Positions 7,244 to 16,544 of a stretch of DNA of 64,000 nucleotides are shown one piece after another (positions within the stretch are counted from its first letter, which is position 1; each line of letters starts with the position of its first letter). This DNA is from Streptomyces davaonensis JCM 4913 (lineage in GTDB: Bacteria; Actinomycetota; Actinomycetes; Streptomycetales; Streptomycetaceae), in assembly GCF_000349325.1 (NCBI RefSeq), contig NC_020504.1, positions 1-64,000 on the forward strand, read 5' to 3'. Below the pieces are notes generated by a model. That model was not told the DNA's origin. It saw only the letters and a program-made list of their open reading frames with translations, and did no database searches. The position numbers were made by a program, and so were the translations under genes.

Positions 7244-7906
7244 ATGATTCGCGCTGTGATCTTCGACGTCGGCGAGTGCCTCGTAGACGAGACCCGGGAG
7301 TACGGCACGTGGGCCGACTGGCTCCAGGTGCCACGCCACACCTTCCACTCGATGTTCGGGGCAGTCATCGCCCAGGGCCGCGACTACCGCGAGACCTTCC
7401 AGGAGTTCCGCCCCGGCTTCGACCTGTACGAAGAGCGCGAGAAGCGCGCCCAGGCGGGCCAGCCGGAGACCTTCGGCGAGGCCGACCTCTACCCAGACGT
7501 CCGAGACGCCCTCGCCGCCCTCCGCGCGGACGGGCTGTGGCTGGGCATCGCCGGGAACCAGACCGTGCGCGCAGGGAAGATCCTCCGCGAGTTGTTCAGC
7601 GGCGACGTCGACCTGATCGGCACGTCCGACGACTGGGGCGCCAGCAAGCCGGACCGCGCGTTCTTCGACCGCGTCGCCGATGTCGTTCCCGCCGAGGTCG
7701 GCGAGATGCTGTACGTCGGTGACCGCGTCGACAACGACATCGCCCCGGCCCGCGTGGCCGGCATGCACACCGCGCTCGTGCACCGAGGCCCGTGGGCAAC
7801 CATCCAGTGGCATACGGAGCAGGCACAGAAGCTGCCGACGTTCCGAGTCGAGACCCTCCTCGAACTGCCGCCGCAGATCGCGGAGTTCAACGAGCGAGCG
7901 CGCTGA
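7244..7906 (+). CDS. HAD-superfamily hydrolase
   Basis: A 220-residue haloacid-dehalogenase-fold protein. Motif I is F-D-V-G-E-C-L-V-D near the N-terminus; the usual D-x-D-G-T is replaced by D-V-G-E-C, so the general acid Asp at +2 is absent. That often signals a non-phosphatase or divergent member. A helical cap follows (about 20-90). Motif II is I-A-G-N-Q (N in place of S/T), motif III is the Lys in G-A-S-K-P-D, and motif IV is V-G-D-R-V-D-N-D. Subfamily IA-like layout. Start ATG 7244. It stands alone, and the substrate cannot be predicted. Confidence 0.8.
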   Translation: MIRAVIFDVGECLVDETREYGTWADWLQVPRHTFHSMFGAVIAQGRDYRETFQEFRPGFDLYEEREKRAQAGQPETFGEADLYPDVRDALAALRADGLWLGIAGNQTVRAGKILRELFSGDVDLIGTSDDWGASKPDRAFFDRVADVVPAEVGEMLYVGDRVDNDIAPARVAGMHTALVHRGPWATIQWHTEQAQKLPTFRVETLLELPPQIAEFNERAR

Positions 7907-8079
7907 CCGTCGTCGACCAGCCGTAGAGCCGGTCATCCAGGTCCCGCACACACTGCTCGTGCTGGTGCGGCGCCAGCGCGCGCCGCACCTCCCGCACCCG
8001 GTCCATGCCCATCGCGTACCAGGTGCGGGCCAGCTGATCGAGCGCGGCGAGCGCGTACCCGCACGCGGCCTCGGGGTCA

Positions 8080-8222
8080 CCGGCCGACCGCTCGTTGCTG
8101 CCCTCGCCCGCGAAGTCCCCCTCGGCGCCTGCATCCTCGACGACATCGAAAACCACGGCCCGGGCGGGGCAGTGTGGGCGCCGTTGACCGGAGGCGAACC
8201 CCGCCCGTGGACCGACCTGTAA
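8080..8222 (+). pseudogene. 3' remnant of a replication-relaxation gene
   Basis: The last 47 codons before the stop at 8222 read L-A-R-E-V-P-L-G-A-C-I-L-D-D-I-E-N-H, then V-W-A-P-L-T-G-G-E-P-R-P-W-T-D-L. This closely matches the C-terminus of the intact replication-relaxation protein at 27403-28314. The upstream part is missing. On the opposite strand 7890-8072 there is a plausible protein tail (R-V-R-E-V-R-R-A-L-A-P then L-D-D-R-L-Y-G-W), perhaps a second truncated gene. The segment is a junk junction between two older plasmid-type genes. Confidence 0.6.
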
Positions 8223-8302
8223 ACACCCCGTTCGTACAGAACAGGAGGCTCATGCCGGTGGCGGGGAGCACCTGGACAGCGCCCCCAGAGGACACCTTCC
8301 TA

Positions 8303-9409
8303 TTGATCCGAAACTCAATCGGTTCTATTCGAGGATGTAGCGGACGTGCGGGCCGCCGAAGTAGCCGCGGACGATATGTGGCTGACGTTGGCGGCGGTGG
8401 AAGAACCTGCGGGTCTCGGCGGCGAGTTGGGCCTGGTCGCGGGCCCGGCTGTGCATGGGCAGACTCCGTTTGAGGTCGGCGTTGACCAGCTCGTCGGGAT
8501 TCAGCTCCGGCGAGTACGACGGCAGGAAGTGCAGCTCGATCCGGTCCGGATGATCGGCCAGCCAAGCGCGGACCTTGCGGGATCGGTGCGCGGAGTGACC
8601 GTCCAGGACGAGGTGCACCTTGTGGTCGAAGTGGCCGACGAGCCGGTCCAGGAAGCGGCACATGACGTCGGCGTCGAAGGTCTCGGTGAACACCATGAAG
8701 TGCATGCGGCCCTTCGTGCTGATCGCGGACATCGCGTTGACGGAGAACCGGTTGCCCGTGCGGTGCACGACCGGTGTGCGGCCCCGCTCACCCCAGGTGC
8801 GGCCGGTGACCTGGTCGGAACGGATGCCGACCTGATCGGCGAAGAGCACCTCCCCGCCCTCGGTCTTCGCCTTCGCGCGGATCGCCGGCCAGGTCTCCTC
8901 CCGCCAGACGCGGACCGCTTCCGCGTCCTGCTCGACGGCCCGCTTGTCCGGGCGCTGGAACGACAGGCCCCAGCGGCGCAGGTACTTGCCCACCCCCTGT
9001 TCGGTCAGCCGCACCCGGTACAGCTTCGCGATCAGGCCCCCCACTCCCGCGCGCGTCCACAGCTGCCCGGCCAGCCCCAGGTCACAGGGGCGGTGATCCA
9101 GAACCGCCTGCCGGATCGCCTGCTGCTCGACCGCGTCGAGAACCTGATGCTCGCCGACCCGGCGTCCACGCGGCTGAGCCACGAGCGCCTCGCGCCCGCC
9201 GGCCAGCCACTTCGCCCACCAATTGTCCACCGCCTTGAGCGAGACCCGGAACACCGCCGCGACATCCTCACGGTCCCGGCCCGCCACCAACGCGGCCACC
9301 GCTCGCAGTCGAAGGGCCTCCTGAGCCGACGGCGACAACTGCCTTGCGTCCCCCACCAGTTCACTCACGCAGGGATCAACGACCCAGAACATCTACCGTT
9401 TCGGATCAA
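8303..9409 (-). mobile_element. IS630-family element, copy 1
   Basis: 1107 bp, bounded by the terminal inverted repeat TTGATCCGAAAC and flanked by TA at 8301-8302 and 9410-9411, the dinucleotide duplication typical of IS630/Tc1. A second copy of the same length and identical transposase protein lies in opposite orientation at 54099-55205. Confidence 0.9.
8325..9392 (-). CDS. IS630-family transposase (copy 1)
   Basis: A 355-residue, intact transposase. The N-terminus carries an HTH region (V-A-A-V-F-R-V-S-L-K-A-V-D-N-W-W-A-K-W). The DDE catalytic domain follows: first Asp in F-A-D-Q-V-G, second Asp in L-V-L-D-G-H-S-A-H, and the C-terminal acidic residue in S-Y-S-P-E-L-N-P-D-E, the classic IS630 ending. 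It begins 17 bases inside the left terminal repeat. The protein is identical to that of copy 2 (54116-55183), so both copies are recent and at least one was active. Inserted in a region without a clear host gene. Confidence 0.92.
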   Translation of the reverse strand: MFWVVDPCVSELVGDARQLSPSAQEALRLRAVAALVAGRDREDVAAVFRVSLKAVDNWWAKWLAGGREALVAQPRGRRVGEHQVLDAVEQQAIRQAVLDHRPCDLGLAGQLWTRAGVGGLIAKLYRVRLTEQGVGKYLRRWGLSFQRPDKRAVEQDAEAVRVWREETWPAIRAKAKTEGGEVLFADQVGIRSDQVTGRTWGERGRTPVVHRTGNRFSVNAMSAISTKGRMHFMVFTETFDADVMCRFLDRLVGHFDHKVHLVLDGHSAHRSRKVRAWLADHPDRIELHFLPSYSPELNPDELVNADLKRSLPMHSRARDQAQLAAETRRFFHRRQRQPHIVRGYFGGPHVRYILE

Positions 9410-9420
9410 TAGCTGTCCAA

Positions 9421-9924
9421 TTAGCTCTGCCAGCCGTCAAGTGACACCTGCGGCCCTTGCCTGAAATAGGCATGGAGAGCGCTGGCAGTCGTATCGACAA
9501 ACGATTCCGGGATGGAAGCCGCGTCAACCCAGCAGACTTGAGCGTGTTTTCGTGGTTCGCGGTTCTCGGGTTCTCCAGCCCACTCGTGCGCAGCAAAGAC
9601 GACGGTGAGGAAGCCGTTGGGAGCTTCGACTCCCCAGGCGCCGTGGATGATGTGGGCGACCCTGAGGGCCTCCGGCTTCACGGTCATGCCCGTCTCTTCG
9701 TGCAGCTCCCGCACCGCCGTCTTTGTGATCGGCTCGCCGGGCTCGCTCTTGCCGACGGGGAGGTCCCACATGCCCTGGGCAAACTTGGCGTTCTGACTGC
9801 GCTGGAGAAGGACGACGCGGTCGGTGGCCCTGTCGTGGACAATGACGGCGGCGACCAGCAGAGTCATGGATTCAAGGGCGGGCGGCAGGGCCTTGGGCTG
9901 GTCGTCGGTGATCCGCTGAGCCAC
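9421..9924 (-). CDS. Nudix hydrolase
   Basis: A 167-residue Nudix-fold pyrophosphatase-like protein. The Nudix box is complete: G-K-S-E-P-G-E, seven residues, then R-E-L-H-E-E-T-G-M, with the metal-binding glutamates present. It is preceded by the usual L-Q-R-S...W-D-L-P-V-G strand. Substrates in this family are nucleoside diphosphates linked to another moiety, and the exact one cannot be read. Start is GTG 9924. Its end lies 12 bases from IS630 copy 1. It shares direction with the XRE regulator upstream (9960-11314), so the two may form one transcript. Confidence 0.85.
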   Translation of the reverse strand: MAQRITDDQPKALPPALESMTLLVAAVIVHDRATDRVVLLQRSQNAKFAQGMWDLPVGKSEPGEPITKTAVRELHEETGMTVKPEALRVAHIIHGAWGVEAPNGFLTVVFAAHEWAGEPENREPRKHAQVCWVDAASIPESFVDTTASALHAYFRQGPQVSLDGWQS

Positions 9925-9959
9925 GGTTGGTGTCCCTTCGTCGGCCGGATAGTGGCAGC

Positions 9960-11314
9960 CTAGGCCAGCGCTTCGCGTGCGCGGCAGGCGAGCTCAGCGG
10001 CTCCGGGCACTTTGCGGCGCTGGTAGACGGAGAGGGTTGAACGGAGCGAGGTGATGGCCTTGCGGGTGCGGTCGGAGGTCATGCCCTCCATCAAGGTCAG
10101 GGCCTGTGACCAGGCGGCTACGGCCTCGTCGGCTCGGGCCTGAGCGGCGAGGCTGTCGCCGAGGTCGGCGTACGTGAGGGCGTGGACACGCTTGTACTTC
10201 TCCCGGTCCCAGCGCACCAGGGCATCGCGATGCTGTTGTTCCGTGCCGACGTGGTCGGCGAGGTCGGTCAGGGTTCGGGCGGTGTGGCTGGCGACGGTGC
10301 CGGCGGCCGGGCCACTGACCCGGGAGTAGCTCGGCTGGGGGCCGTCGTCACGCAGGAGGGCGTCTTCGGCGGCGAGCAGGGCGCGAACCGCCGCGGACTT
10401 CTGTTTGACCGCCGCGTAGGCGCGGGCGTGCGTGATGTGCAGCAGCGCCTCGGTCTGGCCGTCGACGTGGCCCACGCCGCGGGTGAGGGCGGCTTCGGCG
10501 AGGTCGACGCAGTGGTGAGGCTGCTTGAGGCTCAGGCCTGGTGGGCAAGGGCCCGCATCATCCACGCGGCGTGACCGCGCGGGTCGGCTTCGTAGGCGAG
10601 CTGGTAGCCGACCTGGTAATAGCGCTGGGCGGCGCCCTCTTGGCCAAGGTCGTGGTGCTTCCACCCGGCGAGGTAGGCAAGTTCGGCGACGGCACCGAAG
10701 GCCGCTTGCCGTAAGGGTTCGTTCAGGAATCGGGCGCGGAGCATGGGGGCGGCGGTGTCGGCGAGGTAGGCGGTGACGGCGGTCAGGCCGTGGCCTCCGC
10801 CTAAGCGTTCGTCGGCCGCGCTGAAGGCTGCGGTGATCTGCCGTACGACATCCACGTCCTCCATGCCGACCGCCGAGCTGCCGGTGCGGGCCCGCAGCAT
10901 GCGGGCCGTGGCCTCGTGGTCGTAGAAGAGCGGCATGGCCACGCCAGCCGTGGTGAAGGCAGCCACGGCAAGGAAGCGGTGGCGTTCGACGTCGGCACGG
11001 CCCAAGCAGGTGGCGGCCACAACAGGATCGGGCTCTTGCGACACGGCGGCTTCGGGTGTGCGAAGGCCGATCTCGGCCGAGGTGATGGAGCGGCCTGCTC
11101 GGCGGGACAGCGCCTCGGCGAGGTACTGGCCGGTCCGTCCAGTGGGCTGGCGTGTGCCGTTCGCCCAGTGCGAGACGGCCGATTTGTTGGTCTGGAGGAT
11201 CTCGCCGTTCTCGGCCGCGATACGCCGGATGTCCTTCGCCACAGCCTCGTAGGTGCAGCCGATCGCTTCGATAACGTCACGCAGGCGGGAATTTGGCCCT
11301 CTCGGCGCTGCCAC
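9960..11314 (-). pseudogene. XRE-type regulator with TPR-like C-terminus, frameshifted
   Basis: The N-terminal part (start GTG 11314, good GGAGCGGAGG site) carries a helix-turn-helix with I-L-Q-T-N-K-S-A-V-S-H-W-A-N-G-T-R. The remainder is a helical, TPR-like sensor typical of about 450-residue Streptomyces XRE regulators. The first frame ends at ...M-R-A-L-A-H-Q-A-stop near 10532; the next frame resumes L-S-L-K-Q-P-H-H-C-V-D-L-A and runs to 9960. One missing C in a CAGGCCTGAG stretch explains the break. If it is a true mutation, the regulator has lost its sensor half. It is divergent from the 11539-14000 cluster and is a likely former controller of it; the 11315-11538 gap holds the divergent promoters. 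Confidence 0.75.
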
Positions 11315-11538
11315 GATCGCCTCCGCTCCGGAGCTGTAAACCGCGTATACCGCTTCAACTGCTCTCACCGTACCCACTGTGCGTGACGCAGAGTTCACTA
11401 AGCATCAGCCGCCCGGCCCCGGTCCGACACCGTGACCAGGCTCCCCCTTCGGCCGGGCGGCTCCTCGAAGTTCCGTACGCCTACGCCGGGTTCAGGCACC
11501 CGTGTGACCGAACCCGGCCGATCAGAGACGGAGACACG

Positions 11539-12288
11539 GTGACCACCATCGACACCACGGCCATCACGGCCGTGCTGCCCGAGTCGTTCGACGAGCGCTG
11601 GAACCGCCTGCCCGGGATCCACGTCGACGGCCGGCGCACAACCATCAATCCGGCCGAGTACTTCTTCCGCTTCGAGTCCAACACCTGGCTCGTCGCTGAC
11701 TGGGAACTGGTCAAGTCCCAGCTCCTGGAGGTGGAGGAGACCACCGAGAGCGCGGTCGAGCAGCTCGCGCTGGACTTCATCAGGGCCCACGCCACCTCCA
11801 CCTCGGACGCCACCCGCGTGCTGTCCACCGCCTACGCGGTGTACGCCTACCTGTTCCGCGACGAGCACCTCGGCACCCTGGGCCTGCCGCAGATCACCGC
11901 GGAGCATCTGCGGATGCTGCGCGAGGCGGCCACGCTGATGGCGCTGAACAAGGTGGAGCTGAACGGGCATATCTCCAACGTCGGCCCGTGCTGGTTCTTC
12001 CCCGCCGCCACCTCCGTCGTCTTCGACCTGGACGACGAGATGGGCGGCCTCCTCGACGAGGTCTACCACGGCGGCTGGTTCAACGAGCACCGCCGCATCG
12101 AGTCCATCAAGGCCCACGCCGCCCTCGGCGGCCGGCTCGTGCACGGCTGCCAGTCCGTGCCGGACCAGACCGGCGGCGTCGTCGCGCCTTACGGTGCGTC
12201 GATGACCGCCTTCCGCGACGACCTCGCGGCCTTCAAGGCCGGATGGATCAAGCAGGTCTACGCCCACCGCGTGAGCCCAGCCGCATAG
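11539..12288 (+). CDS. Hypothetical protein, first gene of a kinase/methyltransferase cluster
   Basis: A 249-residue soluble protein of unrecognised family. The start is GTG 11539 after GACGGAGACACG. It is rich in aromatic and acidic residues and largely helical (E-E-T-T-E-S-A-V-E-Q-L-A-L-D-F-I). It has notable H-G-C and F-N-E-H-R-R-I-E-S-I-K-A-H-A motifs and a W-F-F-P block that could hold metal or cofactor ligands, but I cannot name a fold. It is followed by an APH-fold kinase and a methyltransferase on the same strand and faces a divergent XRE gene. The set looks like a small Streptomyces metabolic or modification cluster. Confidence 0.6.
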   Translation: MTTIDTTAITAVLPESFDERWNRLPGIHVDGRRTTINPAEYFFRFESNTWLVADWELVKSQLLEVEETTESAVEQLALDFIRAHATSTSDATRVLSTAYAVYAYLFRDEHLGTLGLPQITAEHLRMLREAATLMALNKVELNGHISNVGPCWFFPAATSVVFDLDDEMGGLLDEVYHGGWFNEHRRIESIKAHAALGGRLVHGCQSVPDQTGGVVAPYGASMTAFRDDLAAFKAGWIKQVYAHRVSPAA

Positions 12289-12363
12289 CACCGCCACACC
12301 AGGCTCCGGGGCGGGCCGGCACCTCCCGCCCGCCCCGGACGCCCCAACCTCCTGGAGCCCCAC

Positions 12364-13275
12364 GTGACCGCGAACCCCAGCGCCGAACTCCTCGACAGCC
12401 TGCTCACCATCGCCGGACAGACCACCGCCGTGCGCAAGGAGGTGCGTGTGTGGTCCATGTCCGGTGTCGAGCGCCTGACCTTCCCCGACGCCACCACCAC
12501 GATCTTCAAGTACGCGAAGCGGCCCTTCGACAGCGAAGACCATATCCTCCGTGGGGCGCACGCTCTTGGTGTCCCCGTTCCCCAGGTTCACGCCTCCGCC
12601 GTCCTGGACGGCTGGCTCGGCATCCTCATGGAAGACCTCGGCCCCGCCGTCCGCGACGCCAACGACCTCGACGGCACTGCCGCCGCCGTGGTCCTGCACG
12701 GCACCCGGACGGCTCCCGCCCTGCCCGTCCTCGACCAGGCCAGTCTTCGCATGCTGCCGAACCGGTCCCTGGACCATCTCGCCCGGCTCCGCAAGGCGGA
12801 GCGCTGGCAGGATACGGACGGCATTGAGAACGCGCTCGACCGAATCACCCAAGCCGCCGAGGCCCGTTCGGCCGGTGCAACAGTGGCTCCGTTCGGCTGG
12901 GTGCACTCCGAGTTCCACCCCACCAGCCTCCACATCGGCCAACGCGGCTGGCGGCTGCTGGACTTCGCCCGCGCCTTCACCGGCCCTGGCCTGCTCGACC
13001 TCGCCAGCTGGCATGGCACCCTCGATGCCCCCGACCCCGTGCGTCTGCGTGCCTTCCTGGAGCAGTACGTCACCGCCGGCGGCCCCCCCGACGCCCTCGC
13101 CCGGCGCGGCGGGCTCACCGCCGAGAACTGGGCCCTGGGCTGGCACCGCATGTGGGCCGTCGAGTGGTTCATGGAACAGTCCATCCGCTGGATCAATGAC
13201 CCGGCCACCGACCCCGCCTACATCAAGGCCGTACGCCGCCACCTCACCGACGTCCTCCACCTCCTGGAGGTCTGA
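12364..13275 (+). CDS. APH-family phosphotransferase-like protein
   Basis: A 303-residue protein with the aminoglycoside-phosphotransferase/choline-kinase fold. It shows an N-lobe with L-T-F-P-D-A-T-T-T-I-F-K-Y-A-K, a hinge L-M-E-D-L-G, the catalytic-loop position W-V-H-S-E-F-H-P-T-S-L, and the metal-loop position L-L-D-F-A-R-A-F. The usual H-G-D-x-H-P-x-N is H-S-E-F-H-P-T-S here, so the catalytic Asp is Glu and the metal-binding Asn is Ser. It may be a weak or non-canonical kinase. Start is GTG 12364 with no strong ribosome site. The stop is followed one base later by the GTG of the methyltransferase gene, so they were coupled. Confidence 0.7.
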   Translation: MTANPSAELLDSLLTIAGQTTAVRKEVRVWSMSGVERLTFPDATTTIFKYAKRPFDSEDHILRGAHALGVPVPQVHASAVLDGWLGILMEDLGPAVRDANDLDGTAAAVVLHGTRTAPALPVLDQASLRMLPNRSLDHLARLRKAERWQDTDGIENALDRITQAAEARSAGATVAPFGWVHSEFHPTSLHIGQRGWRLLDFARAFTGPGLLDLASWHGTLDAPDPVRLRAFLEQYVTAGGPPDALARRGGLTAENWALGWHRMWAVEWFMEQSIRWINDPATDPAYIKAVRRHLTDVLHLLEV

Positions 13276-13276
13276 C

Positions 13277-14000
13277 GTGCTCGCCCAGGCGTCCCCGTGG
13301 TACGTCCACGCCCTTAAGCGCACCATGGCCAGCCCCGCCGCGCCGTTGCCTGTGCCCGGACGCATGGAATGGACCACACGGCCACACAGCGGGCCTGGCG
13401 CCGAGATTCTCGGACCGGATCTGTGCCGCAAGCGACTGCTGGAACTCGGCTGCGGCCCCGGCCACAACGCCGCCCACCTCGCCACCCGCCACGGCGCCCA
13501 GGTCACCGGCGTCGATCTGGTCGGCCTGCAGGTCCGCCGAGCCCGCTCCCACTAAGGCCGGCTGAACAACCTCACCTTCGTCGCCGGCCATGCCCTGCAC
13601 TACCTGCAAGCCTCCACTGAACCTTTCGACGCCATCTACTCCGTCTTCGGAGCCATCGGCCTCGTCGCCCCCGAACTCCTGCTCCCGGCCATCGCCCAGC
13701 GCCTCACCCCTGGGCGCACCCTCGCCTTCTCCGTCCCCCACCCCCAGCGCGGCGGCCTGCGCCCCACCGCCAACGACCGCCCTCGCCGTGACTGCATCAC
13801 CCTCCCCGACCGCACCCGGCTGCCCATCGTCCGCTGGGACTTCGACGCCGACCGCTGGGAGAAACACCTCGACCGCGCCAGCCTCTGGCTCACCTCGGCC
13901 CAGGAGTTCCATGACCCCCGCCACGCAGGCTGCCGGCCCACCACCCTGCTGATCACCGCGCGCAGGGCTCGCCGAGGTCCAGGCACGGGTACGGCGAACC
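13277..14000 (+). pseudogene. SAM-dependent methyltransferase, nonsense-interrupted
   Basis: Starts at GTG 13277. Motif I is L-L-E-L-G-C-G-P-G-H-N with the acidic residue at the end of strand 2 in V-T-G-V-D-L-V, a class I methyltransferase. An in-frame TAA at 13553-13555 (CAC TAA GGC) splits it where homologues would be expected to have a coding residue, plausibly Tyr. The same frame then continues with N-L-T-F-V-A-G-H-A, F-D-A-I-Y-S-V-F-G-A and P-H-P-Q-R-G-G-L, the expected rest of the domain, and runs on without a stop to 14212. So both the internal stop and the loss of the native 3' end indicate decay. The end given here is where methyltransferase-like sequence stops. Confidence 0.7.
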
Positions 14001-14274
14001 GGTTGGCGGCGATGCCTTGGCTGTTTCGGTGCGCGGCACAGCTGGGCTCTGCCGGCCGTGGTTGCGCCGGGCGCCGTGTGTCGCTCACCCACCGGCGCCG
14101 TGCAGGGGTACGGTCCGAGCGCCGGTCTGCGAAGGACTGGACCGTGTGGCAGAGCAGGCCCGGACGCTCTACACCACCGACAGAGGGTGTGGGGCACCCA
14201 CTTCGCGCTTGAACATCACCCCTGACACGCTCGCGTGGTGATCCAATCGGCCGGGTGACGACGAAGGATTCACC
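14001..14274. other. No supported gene
   Basis: Read-through tail of the broken methyltransferase, then spacer up to the GTG at 14275. No hairpin, repeat or RNA gene is visible. Confidence 0.4.
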
Positions 14275-14511
14275 GTGCCCGCCTCACCTCGCCGCCAGGC
14301 CGCCCGTCTGCGCGCCTCCTACACCCGGGAGACCGTCTCGCTCGCCGCCTCCGGGATCGCCCGTCGCGGCAGGAACGGTCCTATGCTCCGCAGCGGTCTG
14401 GGCCTCGACATCTGCACAGCGGCGCAGCGGCGACTGCGTACGCTGCTGGCCCTCGGCATGTTCAACCACGGCCCGACCAGCCTGTGGCCGCGCCACGTCA
14501 GCCTGGCCGGA
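14275..14511 (+). pseudogene. 5' fragment of an unidentified gene
   Basis: The GTG at 14275 begins a basic, plausible protein start (P-R-R-Q-A-A-R-L-R-A-S-Y-T-R-E-T, then L-G-L-D-I-C-T-A-A-Q-R-R-L-R-T-L-L-A-L-G). It loses credibility where the 35-bp direct repeat begins at 14512. I read it as a gene truncated by the event that brought in the nuclease gene. Function unknown. Confidence 0.45.
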
Positions 14512-14546
14512 ACTCCGTTCGACTTGCAGGTTCCAAAATCGGTTGA
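14512..14546. repeat. 35-bp direct repeat, left copy
   Basis: Begins ACTCCGTTCGACTTGC and ends ATCGGTTGA. It matches 16900-16934 at 31 of 35 positions in the same orientation. The two copies bracket the nuclease gene exactly: the left copy ends one base before its stop codon. Confidence 0.7.
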
Positions 14547-14547
14547 C

Positions 14548-16260
14548 TCAGTACGCCGTTCCGTCGGCGCGCTGGCCGGGCGAGCGGGACAGCGAGCTGA
14601 TGGTGTTGTGCTTGACCCAGCCGCCGGTCGCCGAGCCGTCCGGGCTTCGGTTGATGGACACCCCGTCGGAGTCCGCCTGGCTTGAGGAGTAGGTCATCGA
14701 CTGGACCGTCGCTCCGGCCGAATCCCGCAGGATCACCTGGTCACCGCTGTTGGACAGGCTGAGGCCGCCGGTGCTGGCCGGCACCGCCACGATGCCACCG
14801 GGAATCGAGGAGCCCGCGCCGAACACGGTGATCGCCTTGCCGGGTTGCAGCGTCGTACCGGCCGCGAACGTGTGCCGCACCGCCGACCCGTCCCGGAGGG
14901 TCCAGCCGGCGATGCTGATGGCCGTGCCACCGGTGTTCACGATCTCGACGGCCTCGCCGGCGGTGCTGCTGCCCGGTTCGTTGGCCAGCACCTCGTTGAT
15001 GATGACGTTGGCGGGTCCGCCGTCTCCGGCGGTGACGTTCTGGGTCGTGGTGTGGGTGGCCCCGCCGTTGTCCGTCACGGTCAGCGAGACCGCGTAGGTT
15101 CCGGCCGATGCGTAGGTCACGGTCGGGTTCGTCGCCGTCGAGGTCTGGCCGTTGCCGAAGTCCCAGCTGCGGCTCACGACGGTGCCGTCGGAGTCGGTGC
15201 TGCCATCGGTGAAGGTGCAGTTGAGAGCGGTGCAGGAGTGCGTGTACGACGCCGTGGGCTGCTGGTTCGCGCCGCCACCGCCGATGACGAAGTCGTAGCG
15301 GGCCAGCACCGGGTAGTGGTCACTGGTCGTCGTCGCGTAGTTCGGGACGTAGGCCTGGGGCTGGAACGCGGTTGCCGAGCCGGCGACGTACTTCGCCTGC
15401 ACCTCGTTGGTGGTGAGCTGGTGGTCGATGAAGTCCGGGTAGCTCGTCGTCGACGCCACGCCCGCCAGCGACAGGGCCCGCGTCGGGAACGTGTAACGCG
15501 CCGCGTCGTTCACGAAGTTGGCGTACGGCGAAGCTTTGCCGGAGGTGATGGAGGTGTCGACGTCGTCGTTCCAGTCACCGATGACGAAGACGTTCTGGGT
15601 GGGGTAGGTCGTGTCGAGGTAGGACTTGAGGGCCTGCGACGCCGGGTTGCGCAGGTTCCACGCGTCCGTGGTGGACCCGGCCTTCGCGTGCAGGACGATG
15701 AAGACGAGGTCACGGGTGACACCGTCGAACGTGCCGCGCAGCGTGAACTCCACCGGCGGGCGGCCGGCGAAGTTGCTGTTCTGGCCGGTCAGGATGACCT
15801 TCGCGCTCACCAGCGTGGCCATGCTGGAGCGCCAGACGAGGGCGACCTTCTGCTCGGTGTTGCCGAAGTCCGAGTAGTACTGGGCACCGTTCGTCACGAC
15901 CGGGTCGTTGGCCACGACCCCGGTGTACCCGGGCATGCCGGCCACGAGGGTGTCGAACGCCGAGGTGCTGACGACCTCGGACAGGCCCCACACGTCCATG
16001 TCGGCGCCCGCCATGACGTCGCGGACGTTCTGCTGCTGAAGCGCCTCGTCGGTCGGGCCGAAGTCCGGCGCGCCGAACCACTCGACGTTCCAGTTGCCGA
16101 CGTCGAGCTGTGTCGGCGATCCCTGCGACGGAACCGAGGCGGCGGCATGCGCCGCAGGGCCGGTGGTGAGCATGGCCAGCGCCACGGCGGCGGCCAGGCA
16201 GGCGGCGCCGGGCGCGGCGATGCGGCGGGGGCGTCTGACAGGTATGTGACGAGGTGACAT
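14548..16260 (-). CDS. Secreted endonuclease/exonuclease/phosphatase with PKD and lamin-tail domains
   Basis: A 570-residue exported protein. Start ATG 16260 is preceded by GCGAAAGG. A signal peptide covers about 1-38 (Arg-rich start, then A-C-L-A-A-A-V-A-L-A-M-L-T-T-G, cleavage after A-H-A-A-A). The EEP nuclease domain spans about 45-325: L-D-V-G-N-W-N-V-E-W-F, the catalytic-loop I-V-L-H-A-K, I-G-D-W-N-D-D, and S-D-H-Y-P-V at its end. A PKD domain follows (about 335-420, D-F-G-N-G-Q-T-S and T-Y-A-S-A-G-T-Y), then a lamin-tail domain (about 430-560, V-I-I-N-E-V-L-A-N-E and G-W-T-L-R-D-G). It probably degrades extracellular nucleic acid. Monocistronic; the flanking 35-bp repeats suggest the gene moved as a unit. 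Confidence 0.85.
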   Translation of the reverse strand: MSPRHIPVRRPRRIAAPGAACLAAAVALAMLTTGPAAHAAASVPSQGSPTQLDVGNWNVEWFGAPDFGPTDEALQQQNVRDVMAGADMDVWGLSEVVSTSAFDTLVAGMPGYTGVVANDPVVTNGAQYYSDFGNTEQKVALVWRSSMATLVSAKVILTGQNSNFAGRPPVEFTLRGTFDGVTRDLVFIVLHAKAGSTTDAWNLRNPASQALKSYLDTTYPTQNVFVIGDWNDDVDTSITSGKASPYANFVNDAARYTFPTRALSLAGVASTTSYPDFIDHQLTTNEVQAKYVAGSATAFQPQAYVPNYATTTSDHYPVLARYDFVIGGGGANQQPTASYTHSCTALNCTFTDGSTDSDGTVVSRSWDFGNGQTSTATNPTVTYASAGTYAVSLTVTDNGGATHTTTQNVTAGDGGPANVIINEVLANEPGSSTAGEAVEIVNTGGTAISIAGWTLRDGSAVRHTFAAGTTLQPGKAITVFGAGSSIPGGIVAVPASTGGLSLSNSGDQVILRDSAGATVQSMTYSSSQADSDGVSINRSPDGSATGGWVKHNTISSLSRSPGQRADGTAY

Positions 16261-16544
16261 GAAGGTGCCTTTCGCGAGCGGTTGCGGAAGGTTCGCGGAG
16301 CACCGCACCGGAGGTGTGTGGGGACACGCCGCCGCGGCAGGGCAGTTCTAGGCGGGCCGGGTTGCACGCGGGGGACCGGAAGATTTCCTCCGCATGTCAT
16401 TTCTACGCGCGTTGCGCAGTGTGCACCGGGCGCCGGGTGCGGCGCCATACCCCGTACAGGGCCCATCTGTTGAGCGGCGCTCCCCACGACCTCTCCCCAA
16501 ACGGCCTCGGACGGGTGCGTCCAGCAAGTGGTGCAACTCGCGGG

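Noticed and set aside
11398..13506. Very long open frame on the minus strand, antisense to the kinase/methyltransferase cluster
   Set aside because: Mirror image of GC-rich coding on the plus strand; Gly/Val-rich translation without domains, and the plus-strand genes have recognisable motifs.
14845..16257. Long plus-strand open frame over the nuclease gene
   Set aside because: Arg/Val/Gly-rich antisense of a gene with signal peptide and clear EEP, PKD and lamin-tail domains.
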